Positions 12,011-22,982 of a stretch of DNA of 64,000 nt are shown here, piece after piece (position 1 is the first letter of the stretch; each line of letters opens with the position of its first letter). Under the pieces are notes generated by a model, which saw only the letters and a list, made by a program, of their open reading frames with translations, did not search any database and had not been told where the DNA came from. Origin of the DNA: Bradysia coprophila (Eukaryota > Arthropoda > Insecta > Diptera > Sciaridae); NCBI RefSeq assembly GCF_014529535.1, contig NW_023503493.1:22476001-22540000 (forward strand). The letters are read 5' to 3'. Position numbers and translations under genes: made by a program.

Positions 12011-12461
12011 TTTGACTGTTTTCAATGTTTGCAACACAATGCTGATAAGGTGAACTATTTATTTTTGAAGAGAACTCCGATAATCAGTAAATGGCTTTAT
12101 CAATAGAGATAAAAATGTTGAATGGTTTGATATTCGATAAAATATTCAAACTCATCGTTTAAACGAAAACGAACACTTTGAGTTAAGTACACATATCTTA
12201 CACATTTGGATGTGATGCTTTGCTGTTTCATTAGGCAAACATAAAATAAAGGAAGTCCCACCTGTAGATGAATATTCAGTCCAAAGACAACAAATGTGTT
12301 TAGTTTTAAAGATACTCTTTTAGAGAAGCGAACACATAAGTTTCCTTCAAATCGCTAATGCACTCGTCAATTGTACGAGCCGAAAGAAAGAGTCAAAATA
12401 TTCAACATCGAAGATAATTTACTTAATAAGGTCACGACATAGGGAGGATATTACACCTAAA
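12011..12461. other. 5' flank of the SDR gene
   Basis: On the minus strand a TATA-like AAATAAATAG lies about 50 bp before the start codon and is followed by CTTATCAGCA. This could be the SDR core promoter, but the match is weak. Nothing else is supported. Confidence 0.3.
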
Positions 12462-12855
12462 TTAAGAGGGCAGACTAGGTGTGAAGTAGGCTATATATTG
12501 AAAAATTGGTTTTAAAATTAATGTAGACCATTTAATGAAAATCTGTTCCAGCAATTAGATGAGCAATATGTTTATCTATCTCTAAAAAATGAAAAACGAT
12601 TTACAATAAGCAACAGTTGGAAGAAAACCGATTTCCAAAATATGAACGTCGCTTAAAGTTAGGCTATGCAATATTTTTTTGGAAATCGGTTTTCTTCCAA
12701 CTGTTGCTTATTGTAAATCGTTTTTCATTTTTTAGAGATAGATAAACATATTGCTCATCTAATTGCTGGAACAGATTTTCATTAAATGGTCTACATTAAT
12801 TTTAAAACCTATTTTTCAATATATAGCCTACTTCGCACCTAGTCTGCCCTCTTAA
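12462..12855. mobile_element. TTAA-flanked foldback MITE (piggyBac-like target), 394 bp with target sites
   Basis: Two nearly perfect ~180-bp arms (12466-12642 and 12671-12851) are separated by a ~28-bp loop. The ends are GAGGGCAGACTAGGTG and CACCTAGTCTGCCCTC. TTAA sits at both borders (12462-12465, 12852-12855), the target-site hallmark of piggyBac-type elements. No ORF is supported. The arms differ at only a few positions, suggesting a recent origin or gene conversion between arms. Confidence 0.85.
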
Positions 12856-13404
12856 AGTAAATGTGATGTGGATGATAGAATAGAATAAAATTAGGGATAC
12901 ATTCAATCAGGAAGAAATCACTTAAGCTTTTTTCTTTCGTATTAAACTTCATTATGCCGTTGCATGTTAATTTGAATGTGAGATGTTCGTGACTAATTTG
13001 AAGTACTTAATCGATAAAACAAATATTCATGGAGGCAACAGCAATCAAATTGATTAAAAGGTCTATTAATGGATGAAAATTGAATAATTCTAATTACATA
13101 AATTCGTTTCTTGTCGAGTGTGGTATGATACATCGAGGAATAGAGGTATGGAATGTTGAAATAATCTTTAATTTTAATTAAATTGCTACCGCTCGTACAC
13201 TTACACAATCGTTGTATGGTTACGGAATTCTGTGTGATGGCTGAGCATTAAGTTAGCTGCGAGACAAGTCGCTCATTGATCATTTTTAATTGAAAATGAT
13301 CAACAGTTTATTTCATTAAGCAGACAGAATTATGCTCCAATATAGTGTTCCACACAGAAATATATTGGAATGATAATAAACGGATTATTTAAAAAAAATC
13401 ATAT
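12856..13404. other. Intergenic, no gene seen
   Basis: AT-rich DNA leading into the 19-bp array. No exon or RNA gene is supported. Confidence 0.3.
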
Positions 13405-13405
13405 A

Positions 13406-13916
13406 ATTACGATTCGTAGACAGAATTACGATACAGTCATGCACATTTCTCATTTCTTCAACTTCTTCATTTCTTTAAGCAAAATAAGAGAAATAAGAAA
13501 TTTATAATAATAACGGTACTTTTAAACGTAATACATAATTACGATTTGTAGACAGAATTACGGTTCGTAGACAGAATTACGATTCGTAGACAGAATTACG
13601 GTTCGTAGACAGAATTACGATTCGTAGACAGAATTACGATTCGTAGACAGAATTACGATTCGTAGACAGAATTACGATTCGTAGACAGAATTACGATTCG
13701 TAGACAGAATTACGATTCGTAGACAGAATTACGATTCGTAGACAGAATTACGATACAGCCATGCACATTTCTCATTTCTCCAACTTCTTCATTTCTTTAA
13801 GCAAAATAAGAGAAATAAGAAATTTTATAATAATAACGGTACTTTTAAACGTGCATGGTAACACAGAATTACGATTCGTAGACAGAATTACGATTCGGAG
13901 ACAAAATTACGATTCA
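13406..13916. repeat. 19-bp tandem array with a duplicated ~100-bp interspersed block
   Basis: The unit is ACAGAATTACGATTCGTAG. One copy is at about 13406-13430, some eleven uninterrupted copies run from 13540 to 13757, and two or three more run from 13862 to 13916. Between these sets a ~100-bp block, containing CATGCACATTTCTCATTTCT, occurs twice (about 13437-13530 and 13757-13852), nearly identical. The array therefore has a higher-order pattern: unit array, block, unit array, block. Common variants are gattcg to ggttcg and gatttg. Confidence 0.9.
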
Positions 13917-15380
13917 TGTGAGATCTTCGTACGACTCGATGCACTGAGAGCGAAACTGAAAAAGAACCATTATTCGTACAGAGAGTGAAGATCAATTCGT
14001 AATGCAATGTAACAATTATAAATAGATTTCCTAAAGGATTGCAAATAGTCTTTAAAGCTGTAAAAATGGAAAATTAACAAAACATAGACAACTCTTAACG
14101 GAAATATGATTCCCAGAGCCTTGTAAGGCTTGTAAGCAAGTATTTCTCAACAACCATATTTTCGAATTGGTGTTACGTCAAAAACGTTACGTCAAATATA
14201 TTTTTCGGGTGATCATTTACGCATGAACAGATCCACAAAACTCTCAGTTCGTAACTGAAACCGAATTAATAAATTGCGACTATTATCACGGGCAAACGAT
14301 TCAACAATATACATATTCACAATCAATTACATCAGGTTACAAAACAACAACAAACAAACAATCAAAAAAAAGAGAAATAAATATTAAAAACAAGCAAATA
14401 CCTCCTGGGGAGCCCATACATCATCAGAGTCTTTTCAAATATTTTTGACGAAAATTAATTACGCATATCATCTGATGTGGATGATTGTTTCATAAAAACA
14501 ATATTTAGTTTAAATACCATCCAATGTGGCCGCATAAATATTTATTCCGTCCAGTAACGATAAATTCAGAGAAGTGGAATGTTAAGTAGAAAAATTTTTC
14601 TTCTGAAATTTTTATTTGATTCGTTTGGAATTTATTAATTTTCCATCAAATTTGTGTGTGATACAAATATAGAGAATTAAACACACCTATCATTTCCACA
14701 ATAGAAACGGATTTCGAATGTAACGGTTAGTTAATATCATGTCTCTAACGATATCTATCAAATTGACTATCGCTCTTCATATTTTTCAATTGTTACAGAT
14801 TTCTATGGGGAGAAGAAGGAGATGACGAAGAAAAAAAATCACTTAGCATTTTGACATCATATCTCTCTTGATACACATTAACATAATTCCCAAAAGTGAT
14901 ACAAAAACTTTACACCACGCATTACACCGAAAAATGATCATCACGGTTGATTTTTTAAATCAAATATTATAAATGCACTAATCCGACACCTCAATAATGA
15001 CAACGCTACTCAACGTTGAATGACACTTAGGAATATAAAAGTAACAAATATTTACAAGACAAAAAAAATAATACGTAGAGTTTGTTGTTCGAGAGCAGTG
15101 TAATATGTGTACATATAGATTGAGGGAACCGTGTAGATGGAGAATACACAAAAAAGTGAATTAAGAAACACACGAAGAACAGAAAACGTTTAATTTTATT
15201 CGATTGACTGATGGACAGGTGTGAAGAGCTTTAACAATTTTTTTTAAAGATGTGAGTATCTGAAATGGATTTTGTTTTGTTTTGTTTTTGTGACCTTTTT
15301 CTGATGGCTCTGATGATGATAATTTGATTAAGTCGTTGGTAACATATGTCATTACGATCTCAAACGATTTGTTGAAGATT
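13917..15380. other. Intergenic, no gene seen
   Basis: AT-rich DNA without a supportable exon, RNA gene or strong repeat. Confidence 0.3.
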
Positions 15381-15381
15381 T

Positions 15382-15512
15382 TTAGGTCTTTTTTCCATAG
15401 GAAAAAAAGACCTATTGTGGGCACTTCATCTGTCCGTCCGTCCGTCCGTCCGTCCGTCCGTCCGTCCGTCCGTCCGTCCGTCTGTCCGTCCGTCCATCCG
15501 TCCGTCTGTGTC
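15382..15512. repeat. Hairpin followed by a (TCCG)n microsatellite
   Basis: A stem formed by AGGTCTTTTTTCC and GGAAAAAAAGACCT (about 15384-15414) is followed within 20 bp by about 20 copies of CCGT, slightly imperfect towards the end (15429-15510). The open frames across it on both strands are products of the 4-bp repeat. It looks like the left end of the repeated region that continues to about 16770. Confidence 0.8.
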
Positions 15513-15540
15513 ACAAATAAAATGTGATTGATAAAAGTTA

Positions 15541-16010
15541 AAATTGCAATGCTACTATGAACAAACCAACACCAGGCAAATCAATTATTATTTGTTATCT
15601 GGTAACCAATCGCTCATAGCAGACATTGCAATTTGAAAGTTTGGTAGTTGTTGGTAGTTGGACCCCCAAAATATTTAGCAGCAAAGATGTTTCTTACTCG
15701 AGAGACGCACACCGACTGACGAAATTATTCGGCCTGCTTGCCTTTTTATAACTCAAATATTTGGTAGTTGACTACCTCGGTGGTAAATTGCAATGCTACT
15801 ATGAGCAAACCAACACCAGGCAAATCAATTATTATTTGTTATCTGGTAACCAATCGCTCATAGCAGACATTGCAATTTGGTAGTTAGACCCCCAAACTAT
15901 ATAGCAGCAAAGATGTTTCTTACTCGAGAGACGCACACCGACTGACGAAATTATTCGGCCTGCTGGTCTATTTATAAATCGAGTATTTGGTAGTTGACTA
16001 CCAAAGTGGT
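15541..16010. repeat. Two direct copies of a ~245-bp unit, partial third copy at 16612-16715
   Basis: Copy 1 is 15541-15784 and copy 2 is 15785-16010. Both begin AAATTGCAATGCTACTATGA and contain CGCACACCGACTGACGAAAT. A diverged partial third copy (16612-16715) follows the satellite. Within each unit the first ~20 bp are loosely inverted about 90 bp later (TCATAGCAGACATTGCAATT). Confidence 0.85.
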
Positions 16011-16575
16011 AGTTGACTGACTACCAAAGTGGTAGTTGACTGACTACCAAAGTGGTAGTTGACTGACTACCAAAGTGGTAGTTGACTGACTACCAAAGTA
16101 GAGATACAAAGTGGTAGTTGACTGACTACCAAAGTGGTAGTTGACTGACTACCAAAGTGGTAGTTGACTGACTACCAAAGTGGTAGTTGACTGACTAGTT
16201 GACTGACTACCAAAGTGGTAGTTGACTGACTACCAAAGTGGTAGTTGACTGACTACCAAAGTGGTAGTTGACTGACTACCAAAGTGGTAGTTGACTGACT
16301 ACCAAAGTGGTAGTTGACTGACTACCAAAGTGGTAGTTGACTGACTACCAAAGTGGTAGTTGACTGACTACCAAAGTGGTAGTTGACTGACTACCAAAGT
16401 GGTAGTTGACTGACTACCAAAGTGGTAGTTGACTGACTACCAAAGTGGTAGTTGACTGACTACCAAAGTGGTAGTTGACTGACTACCAAAGTGGTAGTTG
16501 ACTGACTACCAAAGTGGTAGTTGACTGACTACCAAAGTGGTAGTTGACTGACTACCAAAGTGGTAGTTGACTACC
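15991..16575. repeat. 23-bp satellite, about 25 copies
   Basis: The unit is ACCAAAGTGGTAGTTGACTG plus ACT. Each unit contains the near-palindrome CTACCAAAGTGGTAG. Copies are almost all identical, with irregular ones near 16090-16110 and 16190-16205. Such homogeneity points to recent expansion. The array grows out of the end of the 245-bp unit, which ends in the same text. Confidence 0.95.
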
Positions 16576-16769
16576 AACATGGTAGTTTACTAATACGGAT
16601 GTTGTAGATATGTTTACTGTTTGAGAGCTGCACACCGACTGATGAAATTAATCGGCTTGCTTGCCTATTCATAATTCCAAAATTTGGTAGTTGAATACCA
16701 AAGTGGTACTTGAATGAGTACCAAGCTAGTAGTAAACAGAAATTGAAAAAAAATGAAAAAGACCTCACC

Positions 16770-19700
16770 AGGCTTCAGCCGGTCTATTCTTGTTTTTATG
16801 GTCCTCGTTTCAGTCTACTGTTAGTTTTATTGTTAAATTAGTTCGCCGGCATGATGAACTTATAATTGTTTTGAAGGTGAGTTTCACTTTACCTTAACAA
16901 CATGGATATTGTTACACTCACTTTACGTTAACTGGACGATATCATTGACCAATGTCTTCTATAAACTCAACAATACTTTACACCTTAAGAATTGAGTACA
17001 CTGTTCTCAAACTATTACTAAAATTCAAAGTCATTTCTCGCCTTAAATGTCATCAATTTATCAGCGGAGAATTACTTCATTTGTTCGAAGATTTTCAGAG
17101 ACTGATTTCAGAAATCTTTTACTTCATTTGTTTTGAATTTGCTTTTTCCTGTATTAGACCTCATTGTCAGAGCTTGTCGTTTATTATTGCTGTCGATAAC
17201 AGATGACAGATGAAAGTGTAGGAACCTCTTGGTCCACCGTCTTAATCACTGTTGTACCAAATTACCATACAAATTGTCGTAAAATACCGTAGAAATACCA
17301 TCGATTTGAGGCAATTGCCGAAGTCAATTAACAGGGCTGGTACAAAAATCAAAAATGTACTAAGTAAAAATTGTTCTGAGTCATACATTGGAACAGAAGA
17401 CTCTTAAACAAATGACCATCATGGACACTGAATACCTTCCCATTGCAAAAATATTTTTTTGAAAATTCGTCGATGCTTATGCGGCCAGCGAGAGGTGATT
17501 GAAAGTCGAAAACATGCACTTTTCGTATGGAAATTTCTCCGGCTACACGACACGTACAAGGTCGTGTGAGGTGTCATGAGGTGACTTTTGGGGCAAACAG
17601 TCGATCATGGGGCGTAAAACGCAACCTTGACGAGTTACGAGCCATTGAAAGTATGGGTAAAAGTTTGATTATTTAGGCGAACTTGTGGCGGGTCCTGTGC
17701 ATCAAAAGCAACAAAAACACAAAACAAACTGTTGCCCCTAATTGGTACTGGTCTGAACTTTCTATTGCCACCGAACATGCATGGGTTGGGTAGTGTATCG
17801 ATGGATGTGGCTTTGAAGTGTAATTGTGAGGTCGAGTTCAGCTGCTGATGACTTTTTTTTGCAGTCAGTGTGTCTCAAGCAATGCCAAGCAACACATTGT
17901 AGAAGAAGTTAACGGAAGCTAATGATGACCAATAAACCTATAGTCGGTTATTGGACATCCATCCATATGAGTCTACAGTTTACAATGTAATAAAACGAAG
18001 TTGACGCCAGTCTCTCTTTGCTTTCTGCCCTAAAGATTAACTGATCATTTTGGTAATCATTTTGGTAACTAATCATAGGAATCATTTTGCTCGCCTGGAG
18101 TGGTTCATGTAGAGCGTAAGGCAATAGGTTGAGAAGGAGATGAGTTCCTAAAGGGGGCTTCAAGATTTTAGTGATGACAGGGTAGCACAAAGGTTCCCAT
18201 GATCTGTGTGCATTGATCAGAAATGATCACCCTAACTGATGAAATCGGAAATCCATATGAGTCAGAGGAGATTGGGAATTTAATAACAGTATTCAAATAC
18301 TACACCTGTGAATACGTCGGGTCGAATGGATTTTTTTTTACAAATAAAATGTGAATGAAGATGCAGGTTGGATATCCGTCCGATATATTAAGAACATATA
18401 CGAAATTGCAGAATTAAATTGCTCAAATTTGAGAGAGCTTAATTTACCTCGTTCGCATTTAAAATCATAAAATTAATTTTTATGGTGCAATAGTGTACGG
18501 TCTACGCATACTTAAATAACTGGCGAATTTCTTGTTAAAAATTCGTTCGGTCACCATTTAATTGGGTAAATTGAGATTGTTACAAAAAGGAACGCAATCA
18601 GAATAATTAAGAAAAAAGAACCAAATTGGGTTGCATATCAATTATACCAATAAAGTTAATGTGGTAGAAAAGCATTTATTTCCAAGATTTTAATTCAAAA
18701 TTTGAAACGTGGTCGGCTTTTCGCATGTTCAAAATTGGTTTCACTTCGGCTACGAATATTAAAACTGTGAAATCTACAAAAAAAAGTTGAATTCGATAAT
18801 ATGCCATGAAAAGACGAAAATGGATTAGCTGAACCGGTGTCCCTTTCAGAGAGAAATTTTTACCAGATTGTTATGAATACATTCTAACTGAAATGGTATC
18901 AACCACAATTGATCACCATGTACGGAATTATAGTTATCCAAAAGAACATAACAATGGGACACATTCGTTAGGAAAATGTCAAAACAGACACCGAGATTAT
19001 GAATAGGATTTGACGACTAAACAAAAACGTTGTCACATCAACTTTAATTTGTTTATTTTCGGAGGAAAAAAAGCCCCGACATACCTACTCTTTGTGCTAC
19101 ACTTCCATAATACGAATTTTTGATCGCACATATTGTGTTAAATGTGAAAGTGTGTTGTAATTGATTATGTGCCATCAATCATATTTTCCGACTATTTTGA
19201 CTACGAGTTTGATATCCAATAATTTTGATATTTTTAAATATAATCCGAGTGAGTATTTCTATTACTTTGCGGTGGGATTATTTTAAGTAAATCTGTTAAT
19301 AGTAAGAGAGTCATTTCACCTTCATCAAAATTAACCGAGAAGGATGCGTTTTCTCATATCCAATCTTGGAATGTAGTAAAAATATTTGATCGGAAACTCT
19401 GAAAGCTTTCTCATACTCCTAAACCCACAGCCTAGCTAATCTACTGGAGTTCTACCGTGTGACTAAGAAAACTACGAACTCAACCACTTTTCACCTCTTC
19501 GCAAGTAAAGATCCGAGGCGAAACCGAGGTCATTAAACAGACTAACTCCTAATTTTCACCGTAAGACCCAAAAAGTTGTCTGGGTTTCCGTCATCTGATG
19601 ATTCGATGACTGTAATTGTTAAGGTTATTATTCTTGTCCGTTTGTATCTGTTGCGAAACAAAAAAAAAATTCGTTATCTTTTGGCAGATGTTTCGGACAA

Positions 19701-21038
19701 AAAAACAGCATTTATAGCAAATTTTATGGTCAAATTAAATTTTTTCCATTTAAATAACATTATTTCGACATTTTATTGTTTATAACTGCTTCCACTCATC
19801 CACCCAAAAGTCGTATTAATACGTGCATGAAACGGCAAAGAGCTTGAAAAAAGATTTCTTTACGGCCGGGCGTATATTACATATAGCAGAGATCTTCCAC
19901 TGAACAATAATAATAAAATACGAAGAAATTTATAACACTTCAAGTGGATGAAGTGTGCTCATCAACGGAAAGGTTGAAAAGTTGTTTGAAATAAATACGA
20001 GAAGATAAGAAAATTAGCTGCTGGTATGGCTTGATGGGGATAGCCTGGTTTCTTTTTCAGCTACCGAAAATTTATGTAAAAGATATCAGTTTATTGAGGT
20101 CTGAACACTGTGTTTTATATGTAAACGGAATGGTTGAGTGTTATTCAAAAGAAGCTTCTCTTATCTTTTCATTTTACTTCGTTCTCGTTTCTTTTTTCAT
20201 AAATAAAGTGGTTTTATGCTTGTAAACAACTGCAATAACATGGTTATGGTGCAGATAAGGTGAAGGAATCGTATAAAAACGGAGATGAAAAAAAATCTTT
20301 TGCTTTTAATAAATTCGACTTTTGATAATTTAAAGCGATTTTTAATGCCTTTGATGTTATTTTTGGAAATCAGAAAAATATGATGGCAGTCAGCAGTACT
20401 TGAAGTTGTTTTAAGTCAAAAAAAATACTTCCGAAGAAAAAAGATGAATCCTGTGACAGTGTGACACCAGCCATCTTAGGGGGTTAGTCAAATTAGGTGA
20501 TTTAGAAACGTTTTCTGTTACCTTTTGATAACCGGGAAAATATGCCTTGAGGAGTTAGAAAAGAGATTTTCGGATTGATAGTTATTAGCATAATAACTTG
20601 TTGGCTTCGTAGAGCAAAAAGTGTATGTATTGACTTCACAGACAGTATTGAGTATGTCACTTAAAAAATTAAAAAATTTCAACATACTTATTCCAAATCT
20701 TGTACTTCTTTAGTTTTATCATTCTATTTGCTAATACCGCATCATCAGTCAAAAAATTTCGTTTATTTTTGCATCGCTATCCGCTAACATATATGATGTA
20801 ATTGAAAATGTATATTAGTGATCAGCCTTCATTAACTAAGTATGTTACGCTTAGAATAGAAGATCCGGCACTGCTTTACAGTTCATAATTTTTTTTTCAA
20901 GGTTTCACACACTTTTTTGCGGAAACGTCGGTGCTACTCATTTTGAGTTAAGGGCTATCCAATGTATCCGCTACAAAGAGCAAATGCGAAAAATGAAGAA
21001 GACAATATAATATGGTCTATGGTTTTCATAAAAAAGAG
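16770..21038. other. Long gene-free stretch
   Basis: No exon or RNA gene is supported. It contains one copy of the dispersed ~100-bp repeat (listed separately) and AT-rich single-copy-looking DNA. Confidence 0.3.
17110..17207 (+). repeat. Dispersed ~100-bp repeat, copy 1
   Basis: It begins AAATCTTTTACTTCATTTGT and ends GTCGATAACAGATGAC, the two conserved ends of the family. GTATTAGACC lies in the middle. Confidence 0.7.
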
Positions 21039-21046
21039 GCATCATC

Positions 21047-22974
21047 AGGGCTTATTATTGGGAATTTCAGTTCTCAAAATTCTAAAAATTCTTAAAAAAT
21101 TCTTAAAATTCTTAAAAATTCTCAAAAATTCTTTAAAAATTCTTAAAATTCTTAAAAATTCTTAAAAATTCTTAAAAATTCTTAAAAAATTCTTAAAAAA
21201 TTCTTACAAATTCTTAAAAAATATTTTGCATTTACAGTCGAAGAAAAATAGATTTCGGTTTTTTCAACGATGTTATTTAATCCACATGCGATTTACAAGT
21301 TATAATACATATACATACATAAATATCGTAACATTGGTAATGAATGTGGGATAAATAGCATTGATTGGATTGCATTGCCAGTTTCTTATATTTCTTCGAC
21401 TGTAATATGATTAAATTTTTCGTTTACTCCCTTGACTGAAAGTCAGGGTTTATGCAAAATAACCTTAAATGTCCGTAACGACAAGTTCAATATGATATTT
21501 TGAAAATGTTCTACATTGGCTTAAAACGTTAAATACAGAAAACATCCGTACACTTGTTACCGCGATAAAATTCTTTACCTACCGATTTTCAAAATTTTGG
21601 TTTTAATCGATGGAGAATGAAATCATGAGGTTAGGTTCGTATATGGTGAAAATTTTTTGGAATCGGACACACCATTTTTGTTTCCGGACGTTTATGGTGC
21701 TATCGATAGGGAATTTCAAAGTGATCATTTCGTTGAAGATGTTTTTTTTTAAACAACCTCTCCGGCTCGGGGCGACTCTAAGAAAATTTCAAAATTTCAA
21801 AATCATGACTATTTCAGAAAATTTTACCCTGATGGTTGATCTAATGGTAGTTTGTAGAGAATTGACAAACGATTCTAATAAAAGTATCGTCGGGTCGAAA
21901 GGTTGTAGCTGTGAGTAAGTGTGAGGCATCAAAGTCCAATTTTATGGTTTTGTCAATGAGCACCCCAACCGATTTTTCATTTTATTGGCTTAAAATGAAG
22001 GCTAGCACATCCCATTTAACATATCAAAAAACTGAGAGTGGGTTTTTCAATTTTTTCAAAAAATCTTAAAAAACTTTCTTCTGGGTGCCCACATTTCTCA
22101 GATTTTTTAATGGAAATGTATGGAAAGTTGTGAATGTGGACAACTTTCACTAATTTTTTCACCATCGTTAAGCTTTCTGGTCATTTCTAACTCATCCACT
22201 GATGGGAAAAGCTTCAGTTGCTACTACATCTCATAGTCTGAGACCGCACCTTTCCAAAAATACCATACTTGCCCTATTCGCTATCTGGCTTGTATTCTTT
22301 ACGATGTCAAATATGTGAGTAAATCGACCTACTCGAAAGATTTTTGAGGCAGTTTTTTTGTTTCCAATTTTAACGGAAATAAAGTTTATCCAGTCCAATA
22401 TCCAATATCAAATAAGGTGGTTATGGACTCATTTAATGAAGTTCACATGTAAGGTGATACATTCTGATATCATTCTGAACCTTCAACCCACAGCTCTCTT
22501 TGTTTCTTCAGAAAATTAAATTAATTTTGAGTTTTCTAAACGGCCAGTGGAAATACACAATTAATGATGTAGCAAATAGACCATTCTTGTATCGCTTTTT
22601 CATCTGTCTTTAATTTTGTGTTCTTAAAAACACCAGCTTATTTAAAAATGGTAAGAAAACTGGGACTGCAATTATTGGAAAACTTATTCAGTCTTCAGTC
22701 AAGCGACCTTATCCACCTAAGAGTCTTCACATAAATTATTGGTCGTATCAGACACAACTTCATCCGATAAAATTAAATTTTGAATTGTTCGATTTTATAA
22801 CCGTAATTAGCAAATGAATTGCATGAATTTTGTTTACAGCAAAAACAAAAAAATTCTTTAAAAATTCTTTAAAAATCCTGAAAAATTCCTAAAAATTCTT
22901 AAAAATTCCTAAAATTCTCAAAAGTTCTTAAAAATTCTTAAAAAATTCTTAAAAAATTCCCAATAATAAGCCCT
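21047..22974. mobile_element. 1.93-kb hAT-like element without transposase
   Basis: The ends AGGGCTTATTATTGGGAATT (21047) and its complement (to 22974) are inverted repeats of 21 bp. They are flanked by GCATCATC (21039-21046) and GCATCGTC (22975-22982), an 8-bp duplication with one mismatch. Both arms are long runs of AAATTCTTAA-type short repeats. The interior holds a 102-codon frame (21610-21918) that matches nothing I know, and no hAT transposase motif is visible. Confidence 0.75.
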
Positions 22975-22982
22975 GCATCGTC

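Noticed and set aside
15161..15527. Two long opposed ORFs rich in Arg-Pro-Ser-Val and Thr-Asp-Gly
   Set aside because: They are readings of the (TCCG)n microsatellite on both strands, without start context or homology.
13406..16575. CRISPR-like arrays
   Set aside because: Repeats are contiguous tandem units without unique spacers, and the DNA is eukaryotic.
21610..21918. 102-codon frame in the hAT-like element as a transposase
   Set aside because: Lacks hAT BED-finger, catalytic or dimerisation motifs; only a long open frame in AT-rich DNA.
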